Of a stretch of DNA of 64,000 nt, positions 1-12,264 are shown in pieces. The position numbers and the translations under genes are program-made. The number at the start of each line of letters is the position of its first letter. The stretch's first letter is position 1. The notes under the pieces were generated by a model. The model was given only the letters and a program-made list of their open reading frames with translations, had not been told where the DNA came from and ran no database searches. Source of the DNA: Capillidium heterosporum (Eukaryota; Entomophthoromycota; Entomophthoromycetes; Entomophthorales; Capillidiaceae); assembly GCA_016630905.1 (NCBI GenBank), contig WBMQ01000008.1:1426001-1490000 (forward strand), read 5' to 3'.

Positions 1-191
1 TCTACGAAAGCTGGTTTGTAAATGATTTCCACCTGGTCGTCATAAGATTTGCCTGAGAAGAAGGCACGTAGCAATGAGAAGAAGGGTACGGTTGGTAAAG
101 ATTGAAGCTCCTTGGGAACTTTGAAGATGCTATAGACCTTGAAAGCTAAAGTTGCAAGTAGAAATAGAGATAGCAGTAGAAAAGTTCCCAT
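1..191 (-). CDS. Cytochrome P450, N-terminal part (cut by window edge)
   Basis: The reverse strand reads ATG at 191 down to position 1 with no stop, giving about 63 residues. They comprise a hydrophobic leucine-rich membrane anchor, then a VPKELQ stretch and a DDQVE stretch that are shared almost word for word with the start of the P450 at 1979-3545. It is therefore the first part of a microsomal monooxygenase of the same subfamily, transcribed away from that gene. The heme-binding region lies outside the window, so function and intactness cannot be judged. The start is the only Met before the anchor. Confidence 0.75.
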   Translation of the reverse strand, partial: MGTFLLLSLFLLATLAFKVYSIFKVPKELQSLPTVPFFSLLRAFFSGKSYDDQVEIIYKPAFV

Positions 192-1978
192 TTGAAATAG
201 ATATGATGGACAAAAAGAGATTAGATCGCTTATATATACCTGCTTTTAAATTTATTGAAATTGGACATCTTTGTATCCAATCGATGAATATACCCGAACT
301 GCAATTGGAATTTGATTTTCATTTATCCGGGTAAATTTGGAAGTTGAATTTGGTCATTTGATGTCTTTTTGGTATAACTAAAGTGAAGTAGTGGTCTGGA
401 GTGCATAGGTAATAAAGAGATTACAGCTCAAACTTTGAGCATTAAGTCAGACTTTTATATATTTACTTTTAAAGTACTATTGAACTATCCATTCTAATAA
501 AGTAAAATTCTGCTAAACATGGTATAAAAGACATTTGTATTGTTGGCATCGATCTATTTAGTGTTTTCAACTAAGAAGGATTTACAGATACACTAGTATA
601 TTAGGTGGTCGCCATTTTATAATACTCCCACTACTTTGCAGAAGCAAAAATAGTATACTTTACATGAAAGAACTCCAATAGTTTGGAAGATTGAGCAATG
701 TAGTTGACTAATTTAAAAAAGTTTTGCGAGATGAGGAGGGCGCTATATTATTCCATACCTTATATGGCGACTGCTACTATCCAATATACATTCCTCTTAG
801 CGATATAAAGCCAAATCAATTAAACTACATTGTTCATATGAAAAGCTATGAATTAGTTAACTGTGAATGTAAACAAACTGTAAAGGCCTTAGTCGATCTT
901 GGTTTAATTCATCATCATCACTTGGTCTAAGTTAACTACGATAATAGTCCCTTGGCTTTTGACTTGGGCTGGAGTTCAAAGTAGATAGGTTATATTCCTT
1001 TAAACTTGAGCAAATTTTCAAGACAACCAAGCTTCTCAGTATAAAGGCTTGGTAAACTTTATATGCGCCTACTGTTTCTCTAATAAAACATCAACTGGAA
1101 TCCAGCCAAGATTGATGAGGCAACAACTTTTCCAAAGGCTTATCATCCATAATGGATACTATGATGGGTTTCTATTGATTTTAATAAATACTAAAGCTCT
1201 ATATAAAAGCAGTGCATATGCTCTCTAACTTTGTCAAAGTGGAAAAGGGGCTAACAGCAAATAATCAAAATAGGGATAGTTTTAAAAATAGATATGTACT
1301 AAAAATAAATTCAGGAAATGTATCGATGAGAATTGATACTTTTGATCTCAAAAGTACGGACTTTTACAATGAATCAATGCCAACAGTATTGCCATGTGCC
1401 TCGATTATTCTTACTAAAACCCTAAACTATACTTGGCGAACCTTTCAAAATGCTATTGAAGCGACAGCTCTATACCGGGACAACTATTGATGGACACGAC
1501 AGGTCTTACATCTGCCTCAAAAGATAGCCGGATGTTTGGTTTCAATCTATTACATCAAATATAAACCGACAAATCCGGTCAACTAAAACTGAAACTTTAT
1601 AGATCAAACTTGGCTCAGCTAAAATATGTGGTGGAAGGTTTGGTATGAAGTTGGGTTATAAGAATCAAAAGAGGATCGTAGCAAGCTACTTTGCATACAA
1701 CTAGGTGAATCAGTAACTCTATATCAAAAGAAGGGTCAACCTTTGCCTATAATTTTTCCTTGGCATCAAAGCTTCTCCAGAAAAGGCGCTTTTGTAAGGG
1801 ACTTGGAAATCAATAGAAAGTTCCCCACAATACCGACAAAGCAAGTAAAATGAAAAAGGGAATGATACTAAAGGTTAGGAGCTAAATGTGTCATAGTGGG
1901 GCAATGTTAGTTTGCTTTGAAAATTATACCTATATAAAGCCAAGATCTAAATCTTTTGATTAGCAAACTTTTAAAACT
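192..1978. other. Intergenic region between divergent P450 genes
   Basis: About 1.8 kb, AT-rich. It is the shared upstream region of two divergent P450 genes. A TATATAAAG box at 1931-1939 lies about 40 bp before the start codon of the right-hand gene. Open frames at 724-930 and 1212-1490 have no recognisable motifs and ordinary AT-rich composition; I do not call them genes. Confidence 0.5.
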
Positions 1979-3545
1979 ATGTTAAATTTGACTACACTCC
2001 TCTACGTGGTAATAGCGTACTTTGCTTACGTTATATACAAAGCGGTCCGCGTACCTAAAGAACTGCAACATTTCCCTACCATTTCGTTATTCCCGCTGCT
2101 CATCAGCTACTTCAAAGATGTATCGTTCGACGACCAGGTAGAAACTATATTTAAGCCAGCCTTGAAGAATGGGTACGCTAAACTGTGGCGCCAAGGTAGG
2201 TGGGAGATCGTACTCTCCAACTTGGATCATATTAAGGAAGTTCTAAGTAACGCCGATCTCTTCATCAAGAAACCAGCCGGTCAAGTAGATAAAACGTTGA
2301 TAGCACGATTCTTTGGCGATTCCAGTTTATTTGCCGTTGATGGTGACGAGTGGCGTCGACATCGCAAGATAATGAACCCCTCGTTAAAGAAGAAGTGGTC
2401 GACTCAGCTGTTTACCGACTGTACCAAGTTGATGGTCGATCGTATTTTAATGGAGGATGGCAAGCCCATCCAAGTACTTCACCTCTTCCAATCGTTGACT
2501 TTGGATGCTTTAGGCCTTGCACTGTTGGGATATAACTTCCAGGCCTTGGAACTGGGGAGTACGAATGAGAATTTCCAACTGTACCACGATTTACAGATTG
2601 CTATGTTCAATCCTATCTACTTTGTCTTCCCATTCTTGGAGGATATCGTACCGTCGCGTAAGGAGTCTCACTTGAAATTGGAGAAGTTTCGAGCTTTTAT
2701 GACCGATATTATTGTTGAACGCAAACGTGAAATTGAAGAAAATCGAGCTGGCGATGACTTGTTGACCTTGATGATCAAATCTTCAACTAACACTGAGAAC
2801 GCCTACATGGATGACCATGAGATTTTAGACAATCTGACCGGATTCTTTTTGGCGGGACACGATACTACTGCCAATACTCTAACTTCGACTTTATACTTTT
2901 TGGCTAAATACAAGGTAGCTACAATTTGCATTTTAAATAGGTAGATGCTAATTTTCTTTTTAGGATGTACAGGTAAAGGCGCGTGAGGAAATTAGGGAGA
3001 TATTGGGAGAAAGTAATACAATTGTTACCCCTACCTTTGAACAACAGTTACAAATGAAGTACTTGGATAAGGTTATCAAGGAGAGCATGCGTGTTATAAC
3101 TACAGTACCCCAACTTCTACGCTACTGTGCTGAAGGCGCTACCTTGAGTGATGGATTTGTTATACCCAAAAACACGTTCGTTGGCCTTATGCCTTGGACC
3201 CCTTTGCATGACGCTAGTGTGTACCCTAAACCATATGAATTCAACCCGGAGCGGTTTGTAGATACGAGAGGTCCAGAAGAATCGCATTGGATTCCATTTG
3301 GGTACGGTGGTCGTATGTGTAAGTTTATTTTAAATTTTGACTTGGCAATGTACTGATTTTGAATATTTTTAGGTGCTGGTATGAATTTTTCGGTTACTGA
3401 GCAAAGGGTTGTCATGTCGGTCTTGTTGCAAAAGTTTGATATCGAGTTAGGTCCAGCTGCTGCCTTACAGAAGAAACCTCACTTGAGTGCTGCCGGTTTA
3501 GTTCGACCTAGTAGTTTGGACCTGGTATTTACTCCGAGAATCTAA
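1979..3545 (+). CDS. Cytochrome P450 monooxygenase (microsomal, class E type)
   Basis: Three exons, 1979-2914, 2964-3318 and 3373-3545, joined at GT...AG introns of 49 and 54 bp, give 487 residues, the usual length of a microsomal P450. Seen in the sequence: an N-terminal hydrophobic anchor (about residues 1-22), the I-helix oxygen-activation motif AGHDTT (292-297), the K-helix ExxR as ESMR, a PERF-type motif (FNPERF) and the heme-thiolate loop FGYGGRMCAG, whose Cys codon is split by intron 2. It should be an ER-membrane monooxygenase using electrons from a P450 reductase; the substrate cannot be told. A TATATAAAG box sits about 40 bp upstream. It is flanked by two paralogues, a divergent one at 1-191 and a convergent one at 4395-5980. 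Confidence 0.93.
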
Positions 3546-4394
3546 TAAAGAGTTTAAATGGACTGAGTAAATAGAAATATACTATATTTAATAATGGATA
3601 AATAGCTAGTAGTAGAAATAGTTTAGTTTTGTAGATAGATTGGTTTAGTAGGCTGAGGTTTTATAGTAGTCGCTTTCAGCCTTTTAACTTTATTGCTTTG
3701 GTCATCAGCCTTGAAACTAACAGCTCTTTGGCTCATGGCTTTATCTTTGAAACCATTGTTCCTTTTTTAGAGAGAAAGATAGAACTGCCATATTTATATA
3801 CCTCAACTTTTTCTATCATTACAATATCTAGCCATTTCAGAATAGTGTATGATTTCTAATAAACTAAGTTATTATAAATTCGTACTGTATTTGGAAACAG
3901 AAAGATTATTCATTAATACAAGTCCAATATTAGCTAAAGCTTTTAAAATCTAGGACTAGATAAAGTGTATTGTACTTTTATACTCTAGTTTTCAAGTGTC
4001 TAAAAATTCGTAGACATATACTCCCAAGATACTTTGAACAAAGTATTGTAATGTAATGAAATGAGATTGGAAAGTAATTAGTAAAAGGTGATATAGGTTC
4101 CTTGTTTTAAATGCTTACAAGAGTACCAGTTACATCTCAGTTATTATTCAAGAATATATCTTTTATAGCCTTGGCTTCCTTAATTTTTAAACTATACTCA
4201 ATATTTTCATCAAAATATAGTTATCAGCCATTGAGGGCAGTAGCTTTTGTTTATATGAACCTGCTTTTGGCTATCAAGTTCAAACTATTATTAGCTTTCA
4301 AATCAAAGAACACTGGTTTGTAAATTCCAGAAAATTCAAGTCACTAAAGGTAAACCCCATTTATTAGAGTCAACACCTTAACTAAATATAATAT
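3546..4394. other. Intergenic region between convergent P450 genes
   Basis: About 0.85 kb, AT-rich, holding the 3' ends of two convergent P450 genes. An AATAAA-like signal occurs just after the plus-strand stop (3543-3549). The frame at 4111-4323 is leucine/phenylalanine-rich low-complexity sequence with no recognisable motif and is not called. Confidence 0.5.
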
Positions 4395-5980
4395 TTATCG
4401 CTTCAAGAACTTAACCTTCAAACTAACTGGCTTGACCAGGCCATCACTTATCAGCTTACACTCCGTATTAGGTGTAGCAACCACCCTAAACTTTTGCACC
4501 AGCATACTCAGAATAGTCTTCTGTTGGGTCAATGAAAACTTCTGGCCTACACCTTTAGTAAAATGTTAATATATTGAATTTAGCGAAATAGAAGCTTACA
4601 GTTGCGGTTGCCATTGCCAAAAGCCAACCAGTGTGGGTTGGAACTCTCAATACCTTTACCCAAAAACCGATCAGGGTTGAATATTTCCGGTTTCTTGTAT
4701 AACTGAGAATCATAGTGTACACCATACAACATCAAAGTAACGTCTGTTCCTTTGGGAATGGTAAATTTACCGATCTTCTTGCAATCCAGAGTTAGATCTT
4801 GGGAAATGTACCTACGTAGCTCGGTTACCGTTGAAAGGCATCGCATACTCTCCATTATAATTGCGTCCATAAACTCCATCGATCTCAGTTGTTCGTTTGT
4901 TGGGATGCGAATAGAACTAGGGTCGGTAGAGCTATCATCCAAAATGGTACACACTTCGTTGAACAGTTTGTCTTGGACAATCTAATAAAACATCAGTTAT
5001 CTATGCACTTTTATATAAATAATGTTGAAGCTTACCGGATTCTTTGCCAAAAAGTAAATTATTATGGACAAGGTGTTAGCAGTGGTGTCGTGTCCAGCCG
5101 TAAATAAAGTGGCTAAGTTGTTGACAAACTGATCGTTACTCAATCCTTCTTCACCAGAACCATCTTTGATCATCAAATTTAACAAATCGTCGTTGGCTTT
5201 AGTGTCGAAGTTGGAGTTCTCTAGTTGAATGCGACGCTCCTCTATAAGTTGGGCCATAAAGCTCCTGTGTTCTAAAGCTTTCTTGTGCATCAGCTGACGA
5301 GAAGGTACCAGCTTCTCTAAGATGGGAACAAGGTAATAAATAGGTTCAAACATAGCTTCCATGATGGCGTTGTAGTTCTTCAAATTGGCTTTAGGGTCGC
5401 TGGAATCTAGAGCTTGAAAGTCGTAGCTGAAGAGGGCTTTGCCCATAACATCTAAAGTTAGTTTCTGGATCAAAGGTTGGACTTCGACATCTTGGTCACT
5501 TTCATTACTTTCCTTTTCAATTATGGCTAGAAACTTAACAGTGAGGTCGCCGATGAGTTGGGTGGACAGTAGCTTTTTGAAGGCTGGGTTGAGAACTTTC
5601 CTATGCTTCAACCACTGTTTACCGTCGGTATGTACAATGTTATCCTTACCTAAAAAGTGGTACATTAACAAATCATCCAACTTTACGCCTGGTTCGTGCT
5701 TCAAACTGTTGCGGTCCTTCAAGATTATGTCGATTAACTCGTGGTCGTTTATCATCAACTCCCACTTGCCTCCCAAAATAAACTTTATAATGGGACTCTT
5801 TTCGAACAGTGGCATCAGCAGTCGCTTGAACTTGACATCGTAAGGTTCTCCTTTGATACTGGCATGGACTAAACTCAGCGTATTCAAAGTTGGGATACAT
5901 TGCAACTCACCTCTAGGCCAAAACTTGTTGTAGAGGAGGTACAAAATCGGAACTAAAACTAAAGCTACTAGAGTGAACAT
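4395..5980 (-). CDS. Cytochrome P450 monooxygenase (microsomal, class E type)
   Basis: Three exons on the reverse strand, 5980-5036, 4981-4600 and 4552-4395, give 494 residues; intron positions match those of the P450 at 1979-3545, so the two are true paralogues. Motifs seen: N-terminal membrane anchor, I-helix AGHDTT (295-300), ExxR as ESMR, FNPDRF, and heme loop FGNGNRNCVG with the Cys codon split by intron 2, as in the neighbour. A TATATAAA box lies at 6019-6012, about 35 bp before the ATG. The protein should be an ER-anchored monooxygenase of unknown substrate. All catalytic motifs are intact, so I read it as functional. Confidence 0.93.
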
Positions 5981-8059
5981 TCTTGTATCTTCAAAATGCG
6001 AGTTGGCATCGTTTATATAATTTTAAAAATAGTATAAACGATTCTTTACAATGGGCTAAACTAGTACCTGTACCATCCTAGAACATGATTGGCAATGTCC
6101 TTCCCACAAACAATAGATATTGGTTTGGAACCCAAAGTCAATTCAAGTTTTAGCTAGTTTTGTAAGGCTCTGTTCATAATTTAAGATGTGAATGTATTAA
6201 GCTAAATTGGAAAAGCTCACCTTAACTTTCTGGACGTAGCATTTCAAACTATCTAAATCAACTTGTAACTCAACTTCGAAACCAAAGTTTTCAAAAATTA
6301 CGATTTTGGGTGTCGGGCAATACCTTTACAATTGTAGTTAGAACTAGTTATCCTTTGGAATTTAGTATCTGTTGAATAGGTTATTGCTTTAGAAACTAAA
6401 TGATTGCCACGTTTCTTCATACAAGGGATTTGAGGCATCCAATAGCTGTTGGGTAAGTCAACTATAAAGCACTGCTATTGGTTCCAGTATTCCAAGGATC
6501 AAATATTTTGTCTAATTTATCCGCAACTGATCCAAAGATTTGGTAAGGTGATCATGATTAGCAAGATAGAGTATTAAATGCCTAGTTTGGGCTTCACCCT
6601 TGAGTGAAGGATATACATAAACGATTAGTGTAGGTTTCGATTTATACTTCTATACAACGGCAATTTGCTTGAGAATATTTGGATTCTTTTAACGGGTACT
6701 TGCCTAAAATTCTGTATGAATTGAAGGTACAAAGGCTTTTGAGTTAGGAGCTGCTACCTCAAAAGGCAACATCCATCTAGATGGTGTAGGCTTTTACAGT
6801 TGGCAAAGGCAGTTGTTTAAAAGTCCAATCGTTTTGGTAGGAGGTGTGCTCAGACCCAATCTATTTGGCTAAAGTATGTGACCTTGTGGCTAACTGAGTT
6901 TGTTAAATGATGGTTTACTACTTCCAGTCTTTGAAACTTTCGTCAGTCAATTTGCTTTTTGATGAATATATTGGCTTTTATAGCATCATCATCTGTGTTA
7001 CTCTGGCTTAAGAAACTGTACCAAAAGGCGATCCTTCCTATATACCTCAATTTTGATGGGTAGAGCCATATTTGGCTTTGAAATCTTCAAATCATCCATG
7101 CTGAAAATGTATTTAAAGATGGTTGACCCATACTCCTAAGATCTGTACTTTGCAAGATTTGGAAAATAAACGATACAATACAATAGAGTCGCTTCTAAAT
7201 TAAATCCTCGCCACATCGTGGATTTCCTTTAAAATTGCATGATTTAGTGCAATTCTACTTTTAAATCACTTGGTGTTGGGTCGACAATTGAGCAGTGATC
7301 TCGTTGATCAAAGACATCGTACACCAACATTACGCATGGATTCATTTAAAAGTCAACCATCCCTACTTGGCAGGTTTACAAAACGATAGAGGTCAATTTT
7401 AGTAACAGGGTCTAGAAAAATAGGATCTGTCTAGAACCTGTAAACCAAATCATAGTGTCCTTTGATAAATTTTAATGGGAGGTATTGGTTTATATAAGGT
7501 TGATGTTCGATGCATTACATCCTATTCCTATAATATATCGGTCTCTAATAGCATCTCTAGTTATATTTGAATTGTCTCTCCCTCAATCACTGTGAACTTG
7601 ATTGATGGATCTTCCAGTAACTGTCGAGTGTACAATACTTTGGTACTTAAATCAAAGTAGTCAATACACCTTATTTAAATGTTTAAATTAATGTAGAAAC
7701 TAAGTTAAATCTACTACTTATCAACATTATTATTAAATGTTATTAAAATAAAGTTTAGTATACTTTAAAAATATTTTAAGCGCTTTTAAACATTTGAAAA
7801 CTAGAGTATCAAAAATATAATATATTTTACATAGCCTTAGGTCTTAAGTTTTAGCTAATATTGAACTTGTATTAATAAATGCTTTTCTGTTCTTAAGTAC
7901 AATACAAATTTATAATAGCTTGATTTATTAGAAATCCATACAATATTTTGAAATGGTTAGATATAGCAATGATAAAAAAGTCGATATATAAATCTAGCAG
8001 TTTTACCTTTCTAAAAAAGAATAAGAAAATCAAAAGTGTCTGATCAATCAAACAAGCTA
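5981..8059. other. Gene-poor AT-rich region
   Basis: About 2.1 kb between the P450 cluster and a decayed gene. No frame with recognisable motifs, no tRNA and no clear repeat was found. It contains only the P450 promoter at its left end. Confidence 0.5.
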
Positions 8060-8513
8060 CACGGATTTAAAGACGCCATCACTAGCGATGGAAAAGAGAC
8101 AGTTGTAAATCAAAGATAAGGTGCAACGTCAATATAAGAAGGAACCTTGATAGGGAAACAACCAAAGTAAAGGAGCAGGCAATCAAACTTAAAGAGAAGG
8201 CTACTGGTATCACTAAGGATAAATTTGAATCGACAGTCAATGAGCAGAATGTAAAAAGGGTCACTGAGGATGCCAAGAACTATCCTCAGCTTGAGCCCAA
8301 AAACTTGGCAAGGCAGCCAAAGTTAATAATCACACTTGTGATCACAAAGATGAAGTTATTAACATCGCTAAGGATATTGTCAATTCTAAATCTAGTTGTG
8401 AGCATATTATTGATGGGATTTTCAGAGATACTAGGAAACACCTCCAACAGGAGGCTGAAAAATCCGAGAAAAAGACTGAAAGTGATTTCAGCAGAGATGC
8501 GACTTACTAGATC
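8060..8513 (+). pseudogene. Decayed gene for a Lys/Glu-rich helical protein
   Basis: Successive stretches in different forward frames read as one charged helical protein rich in K, E, D and T: a segment with DKVQRQYKKEP, then TTKVKEQAIKLKEKATGITK, then, after a shift near 8311, HKDEVINIAKDIVN and a KSEKKTESDFS tail to a stop near 8510. At least two frameshifts and no good start codon were seen. The lysine/glutamate heptad-like pattern recalls CsbD-like or LEA-like stress proteins, but this is only a resemblance. It stands alone between the P450 cluster and the palindrome. Confidence 0.45.
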
Positions 8514-9741
8514 TATATATCCATCGGAATCAAGTATATCTGTTTCTTCTTATAATTATACTGTTTGATGTATTTTAACTTTTAACCATGCAATATATTC
8601 TTTCAATACATTTTTAACGAGTAAAGTATATAAGCATATATTATATAGTCAAGCTATTTATAATAAGACGGATACAACATATTCTCTACTCTTTTACTAT
8701 TTATTTATTTACCAATATCATTATAACACGCAAAAGTGCTTTATTCAACATGCCTTGGAAATAGCAGCTCAAGTGTTTATAGGCTTCTCAAGCTAAACTG
8801 ATAATATCAATTGTTGATGCAAAAGATCATGGAAAGCTTATTATAAGTCTCATAGTTGATGCAAACATATACCTTGGTAATTTCATCTTCCCTTCAGAAT
8901 GATAGTTAAAAAATCAACTGCCTTTGAACAATCTAGTGAGCAATAAGGACCTGAGGACGCTATCATTTGTAAAGTAAAGAAGGCTAGAAATAGGATAAAT
9001 AAAGCTAAATTGGAGTGAAAGATATGACACGACGTGAAATATAAGCTTTAAAAAGTGGTATTTAAAGCTGAGTCTTCCTCAGAAAAATTGATACGCGATT
9101 AGCTAGGATGTCTTGTTTAATTGTCTGTAAGCGATTTATAAGCTGTAAAGGGAAGGTTGTGTTGTGAAAAATTGGAACTTCCTTCGACATGAATACAAAA
9201 AGCTTGAAACCAAGGCAATTTAAGTTAAAGATACCATCATTATGTGATCAGCTTTGAAAGTAAAAAACTAAAAGTGCCTTTGGTAAATTTTGAGCTTGAA
9301 TAGTCGACTCCTTCCTTCAAATAAAGTACCTCTGCATCTTGTTATATTGAAGTTTAACCTTTTGAACTCGTTCAAATTACCTATGATGAAGACCTAATTC
9401 ACAAATGGATAGGCAGTTAAGAGTATCTGAGCAGTATATAAATAGGGTTAGCAATTGATCTTATGATGTAACTTTCTACGTAGAGAGTGTAGTTCAGTAG
9501 GATTTTGATAAATTAAATATAAAAGAGATAAGGTTCAGCTAGATAGTATCGCTTTTGATAGTCGGGGTGTAAAGGATTATTTGGATGTCTATGAAAAGTT
9601 GTCGAGAAGGATAAGATGCTATGGGCCCTAAATTTTTATATTTGGATTCCATAAATAATCACTCCAATATTTATAGCTACTAGCTGTCCTAAGCTATAAT
9701 ACCTCTATCCCTAAATAAACTTTCCATACTATTCTATAAAA
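8514..9741. other. Region outside the left palindrome arm
   Basis: About 1.2 kb, AT-rich, ending at the sharp left breakpoint of the inverted repeat (9742). Its sequence has no match to the region beyond 40538, so the duplicated segment stops here. No gene recognised. Confidence 0.5.
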
Positions 9742-10027
9742 GCAAAGAACTGCACGAAATCCATTCAAATTTGAAGTTCAGAAACAAAATAAAGATCACT
9801 TTGGCATATAGACTTACTAAACTTTGAAAGTCGATCAAAGCAAAATAAGAAATCTATAAATAATGCTAGCTTGAGTATTTCACATCACTGATTAAAGTAT
9901 ATCAAAGCTAACATGAAAAAACATCAAATTACAAAGCATTGGAAAATCTATAAAAATTCCATAAATCCCAAGTTTATTGTGTCGAATCTCGAACCCAACT
10001 CAACAAACCAAATTTCATATGTCGCGC

Positions 10028-10522
10028 TTACAAGTACGATAATTTGTACGACTGCTTGGGATCCAAGCTGTAGAACCCTCCCTTCTGGCTAAAGGCTGCA
10101 TAGGCCGCCTCGATCTTCAAGATGCCTTGAGGGCTGTACTCGTTCTTGGGCATACCGGTGATCTCCAAGTAGCCGCTTTCGCCATCTCCCTTGTAAAGCT
10201 TAAGGTTGGAGGCACCCGAGCGATCCTTTCTATAGATGACGATAGGGCTCTGGTAGCATCTAGGGTCGTTCTGACCACCAAAGAATAAGGAGCCTAGGAT
10301 ACCTCCGTTGTTGCACCCGTTGCCGAAGATGGAGCCGACGATGTTGCCGAGGATACCTCCGTTGCCGTTGCCATAGCCTACACCGATACCGCCGTACCCT
10401 GAGCCGAATAAAGAGCCGAGGACGGTGCCCAAGAGGCCGCCTTGGTAAGTTTCACCGTTGCTGACTACGAACGAAGTCGAAGCTAAGCTGAGGATCAAGG
10501 TTGAGATGGAGAAGAACTTCAT
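10028..10522 (-). CDS. Secreted glycine-rich protein A (left copy)
   Basis: Intronless, 164 residues. A signal peptide (about 1-22, MKFF start) is followed by a glycine/leucine segment (about 25-90) with GG(L/I)LG, LGSLFG and GYGGIGVGYGNG motifs and a GCNNGGILG block, then a folded-looking tail with NDPRCYQ, IVIYRKDR, GMPKNEYSP and a DP(K)xxYKL(S/T)YL end. I do not recognise the family. It is probably extracellular or wall-associated. Promoter: TATA at 10618-10611 and the CACA-N5-TGTG dyad at 10561-10549. The protein is identical to the copy at 39758-40252; one silent transition separates the genes. Confidence 0.88.
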   Translation of the reverse strand: MKFFSISTLILSLASTSFVVSNGETYQGGLLGTVLGSLFGSGYGGIGVGYGNGNGGILGNIVGSIFGNGCNNGGILGSLFFGGQNDPRCYQSPIVIYRKDRSGASNLKLYKGDGESGYLEITGMPKNEYSPQGILKIEAAYAAFSQKGGFYSLDPKQSYKLSYL

Positions 10523-12264
10523 TTTCTTAATGGATGCGAGCTAGTTTACACAGTCAATGTGGGTTTAGTAAGATGCTTGTTTATAACTTCTGATGTGGCA
10601 TCCAGCAAGGTTTATATACCTTGGCTTTTTAGTACAAACCTTATCGCTGCCCTACTATCCATATCCACAATGGCAAAGTCAGATAGACATGAAACCTATA
10701 TGAAAAACGAGGCGTGCTGCACTGCTGTACCACCACCCAACAATCTATCTACAAAAGCCTCCAAAGTTGGCTAAAACGTGCACTTGACTAGTTGCTAATT
10801 GGATCTTTACCTTTAGCGTCTGTATTACTATGTGACGTAGAGGATGGGTTTAGATGCCATGCAAATTTAGGTTTCACAGACAAGTTGTCGGCCAAAGCTT
10901 CAAAGCCAGAGAACAGTTTATACACCTGGTTTCAGGTGGCTTGCAGTTCTTGGACTTGAGCAAATTGGGTTTATAAATTTACTGCAATGTATAGTTGGAA
11001 CAGCCAGGCATACGTCATTTTATTCGGAACCCGTTAGGGACATGTCTTTTGGGATGGGTTCAAGGTGAGGTGTAGGACGCGTTGCAAGCAGCAGTGTGGA
11101 GGCGGGTTGTAAAGCACATGTGCGATTGGAAATTGGCAGAATATCCGGCAAAGCTTCAAAGCAGGATGTACAACAAGGTCTGAGGCTTCTGCAAGCTGTG
11201 TAATCAAACCGCAGTTGATCCAGGGTGGGTTGGCGTTTTGGCTAAAATACATGTTCAGTTGATCTAAGAAATTTACTTTCATTTGGTCTCGCATAGTTGC
11301 ATTAGGAACACTAGTTTCCAAAAAGGGAGAAGTTGCTACATTTGAAGACGGTTTGGTTTAGAAGTGGCGGCAGAAACTAGTATAGTCGCCTTGGAAAGTT
11401 TAAATATAGCCATCTAAGACCTGCTGTTAAGCTTCTTAGTATTGAGCTTTGCAAGTGGAACTTATAGGTGGTTTGCATTGAAGCTACATTACCACTGCTT
11501 GCATTTGATTTTATAGCTGGCAAGCCACTTGGAGATTATCTCCACGATTCTTGTCATATTATGACTTGCAGGTTTGCAGATTGCCGGTCGTCGGGCATTT
11601 GTGTGTATTAGCAAAGCTGTGTTTGAGATTATCGTGTTTGTTTCTGAAGTAGGAATGCAGGCTTATATGTGGAGAGCACGCACCTCGCCCTAGCGCATAT
11701 AAATTGGGCTGCACTTTGTTCGGTAGGCTGAATAGCACATCTCCAACTTTTGACCTCAGCTACCTTAATTGCTTGGAAGCCTTTTTGGGTTGTATGAAGG
11801 ATGATGCCATGTGGTCTTGATGCTACTGTATCTGATTGGAAGGTATCTACTTGAATTAATTAAATGCAAGGATTACTATAAAGGTATCCAGATCCCATTA
11901 AGATACATTTAGCACTGCTTGTAGGATTGTATACGGTTATGTCAGCTATTTATATAACTTTTAAACTGAATGTTGTAAAGGTGTTTGTTCAAGAAATAGC
12001 TTATAAACAGATAGTTTACTTGAACAGAAAAGTATACAAGGGTAAGTAGTCGAATTCAGATCAAGTTCCTTCAGAATCATGTTTCCAAATGGAACTGATT
12101 TCTATCATAAGGATCCAGAATCAATTAGTTCCCAACACATCAAAGTAAACCTTTGACTACATACTATATCTAGCTTTCAATATATATATAACATACACTT
12201 AAAACTCAAGTTTACATCTAATGTTTATTGTGACAAATACCTGATCCACCACAACACCTTCAAC
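10523..12264. promoter_or_regulatory. Upstream region of gene A and 3' region of gene B (left arm)
   Basis: About 1.7 kb inside the left arm. Reading on the reverse strand it holds the CACA-TTGAC-TGTG dyad (10549-10561), TATATAAA (10611-10618) and two copies of the GAAGCTTTGGCCGA-like element, at 10888-10905 and about 11144-11162. Frames at 10559-10774 and 11034-11321 lie in this promoter region and show no motifs; not called. Confidence 0.6.

Noticed and set aside
724-1490. Small frames upstream of the first complete P450
   Set aside because: 68 and 92 residues without recognisable features in AT-rich sequence; could be chance.
4111-4323. 70-residue hydrophobic frame
   Set aside because: Low-complexity Leu/Phe/Ser sequence in the intergenic space of convergent genes.
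10559-10774. 71-residue frame opposite the gene A promoter (and its mirror at 39506-39721)
   Set aside because: It covers the TATA box and dyad of gene A; conserved only because it is in the palindrome arm.
11034-11321. 95-residue frame in both arms (mirror 38959-39246)
   Set aside because: No motif, no signal peptide, and it overlaps the upstream element of gene A; identity between arms is not evidence of coding because non-coding parts are equally alike.
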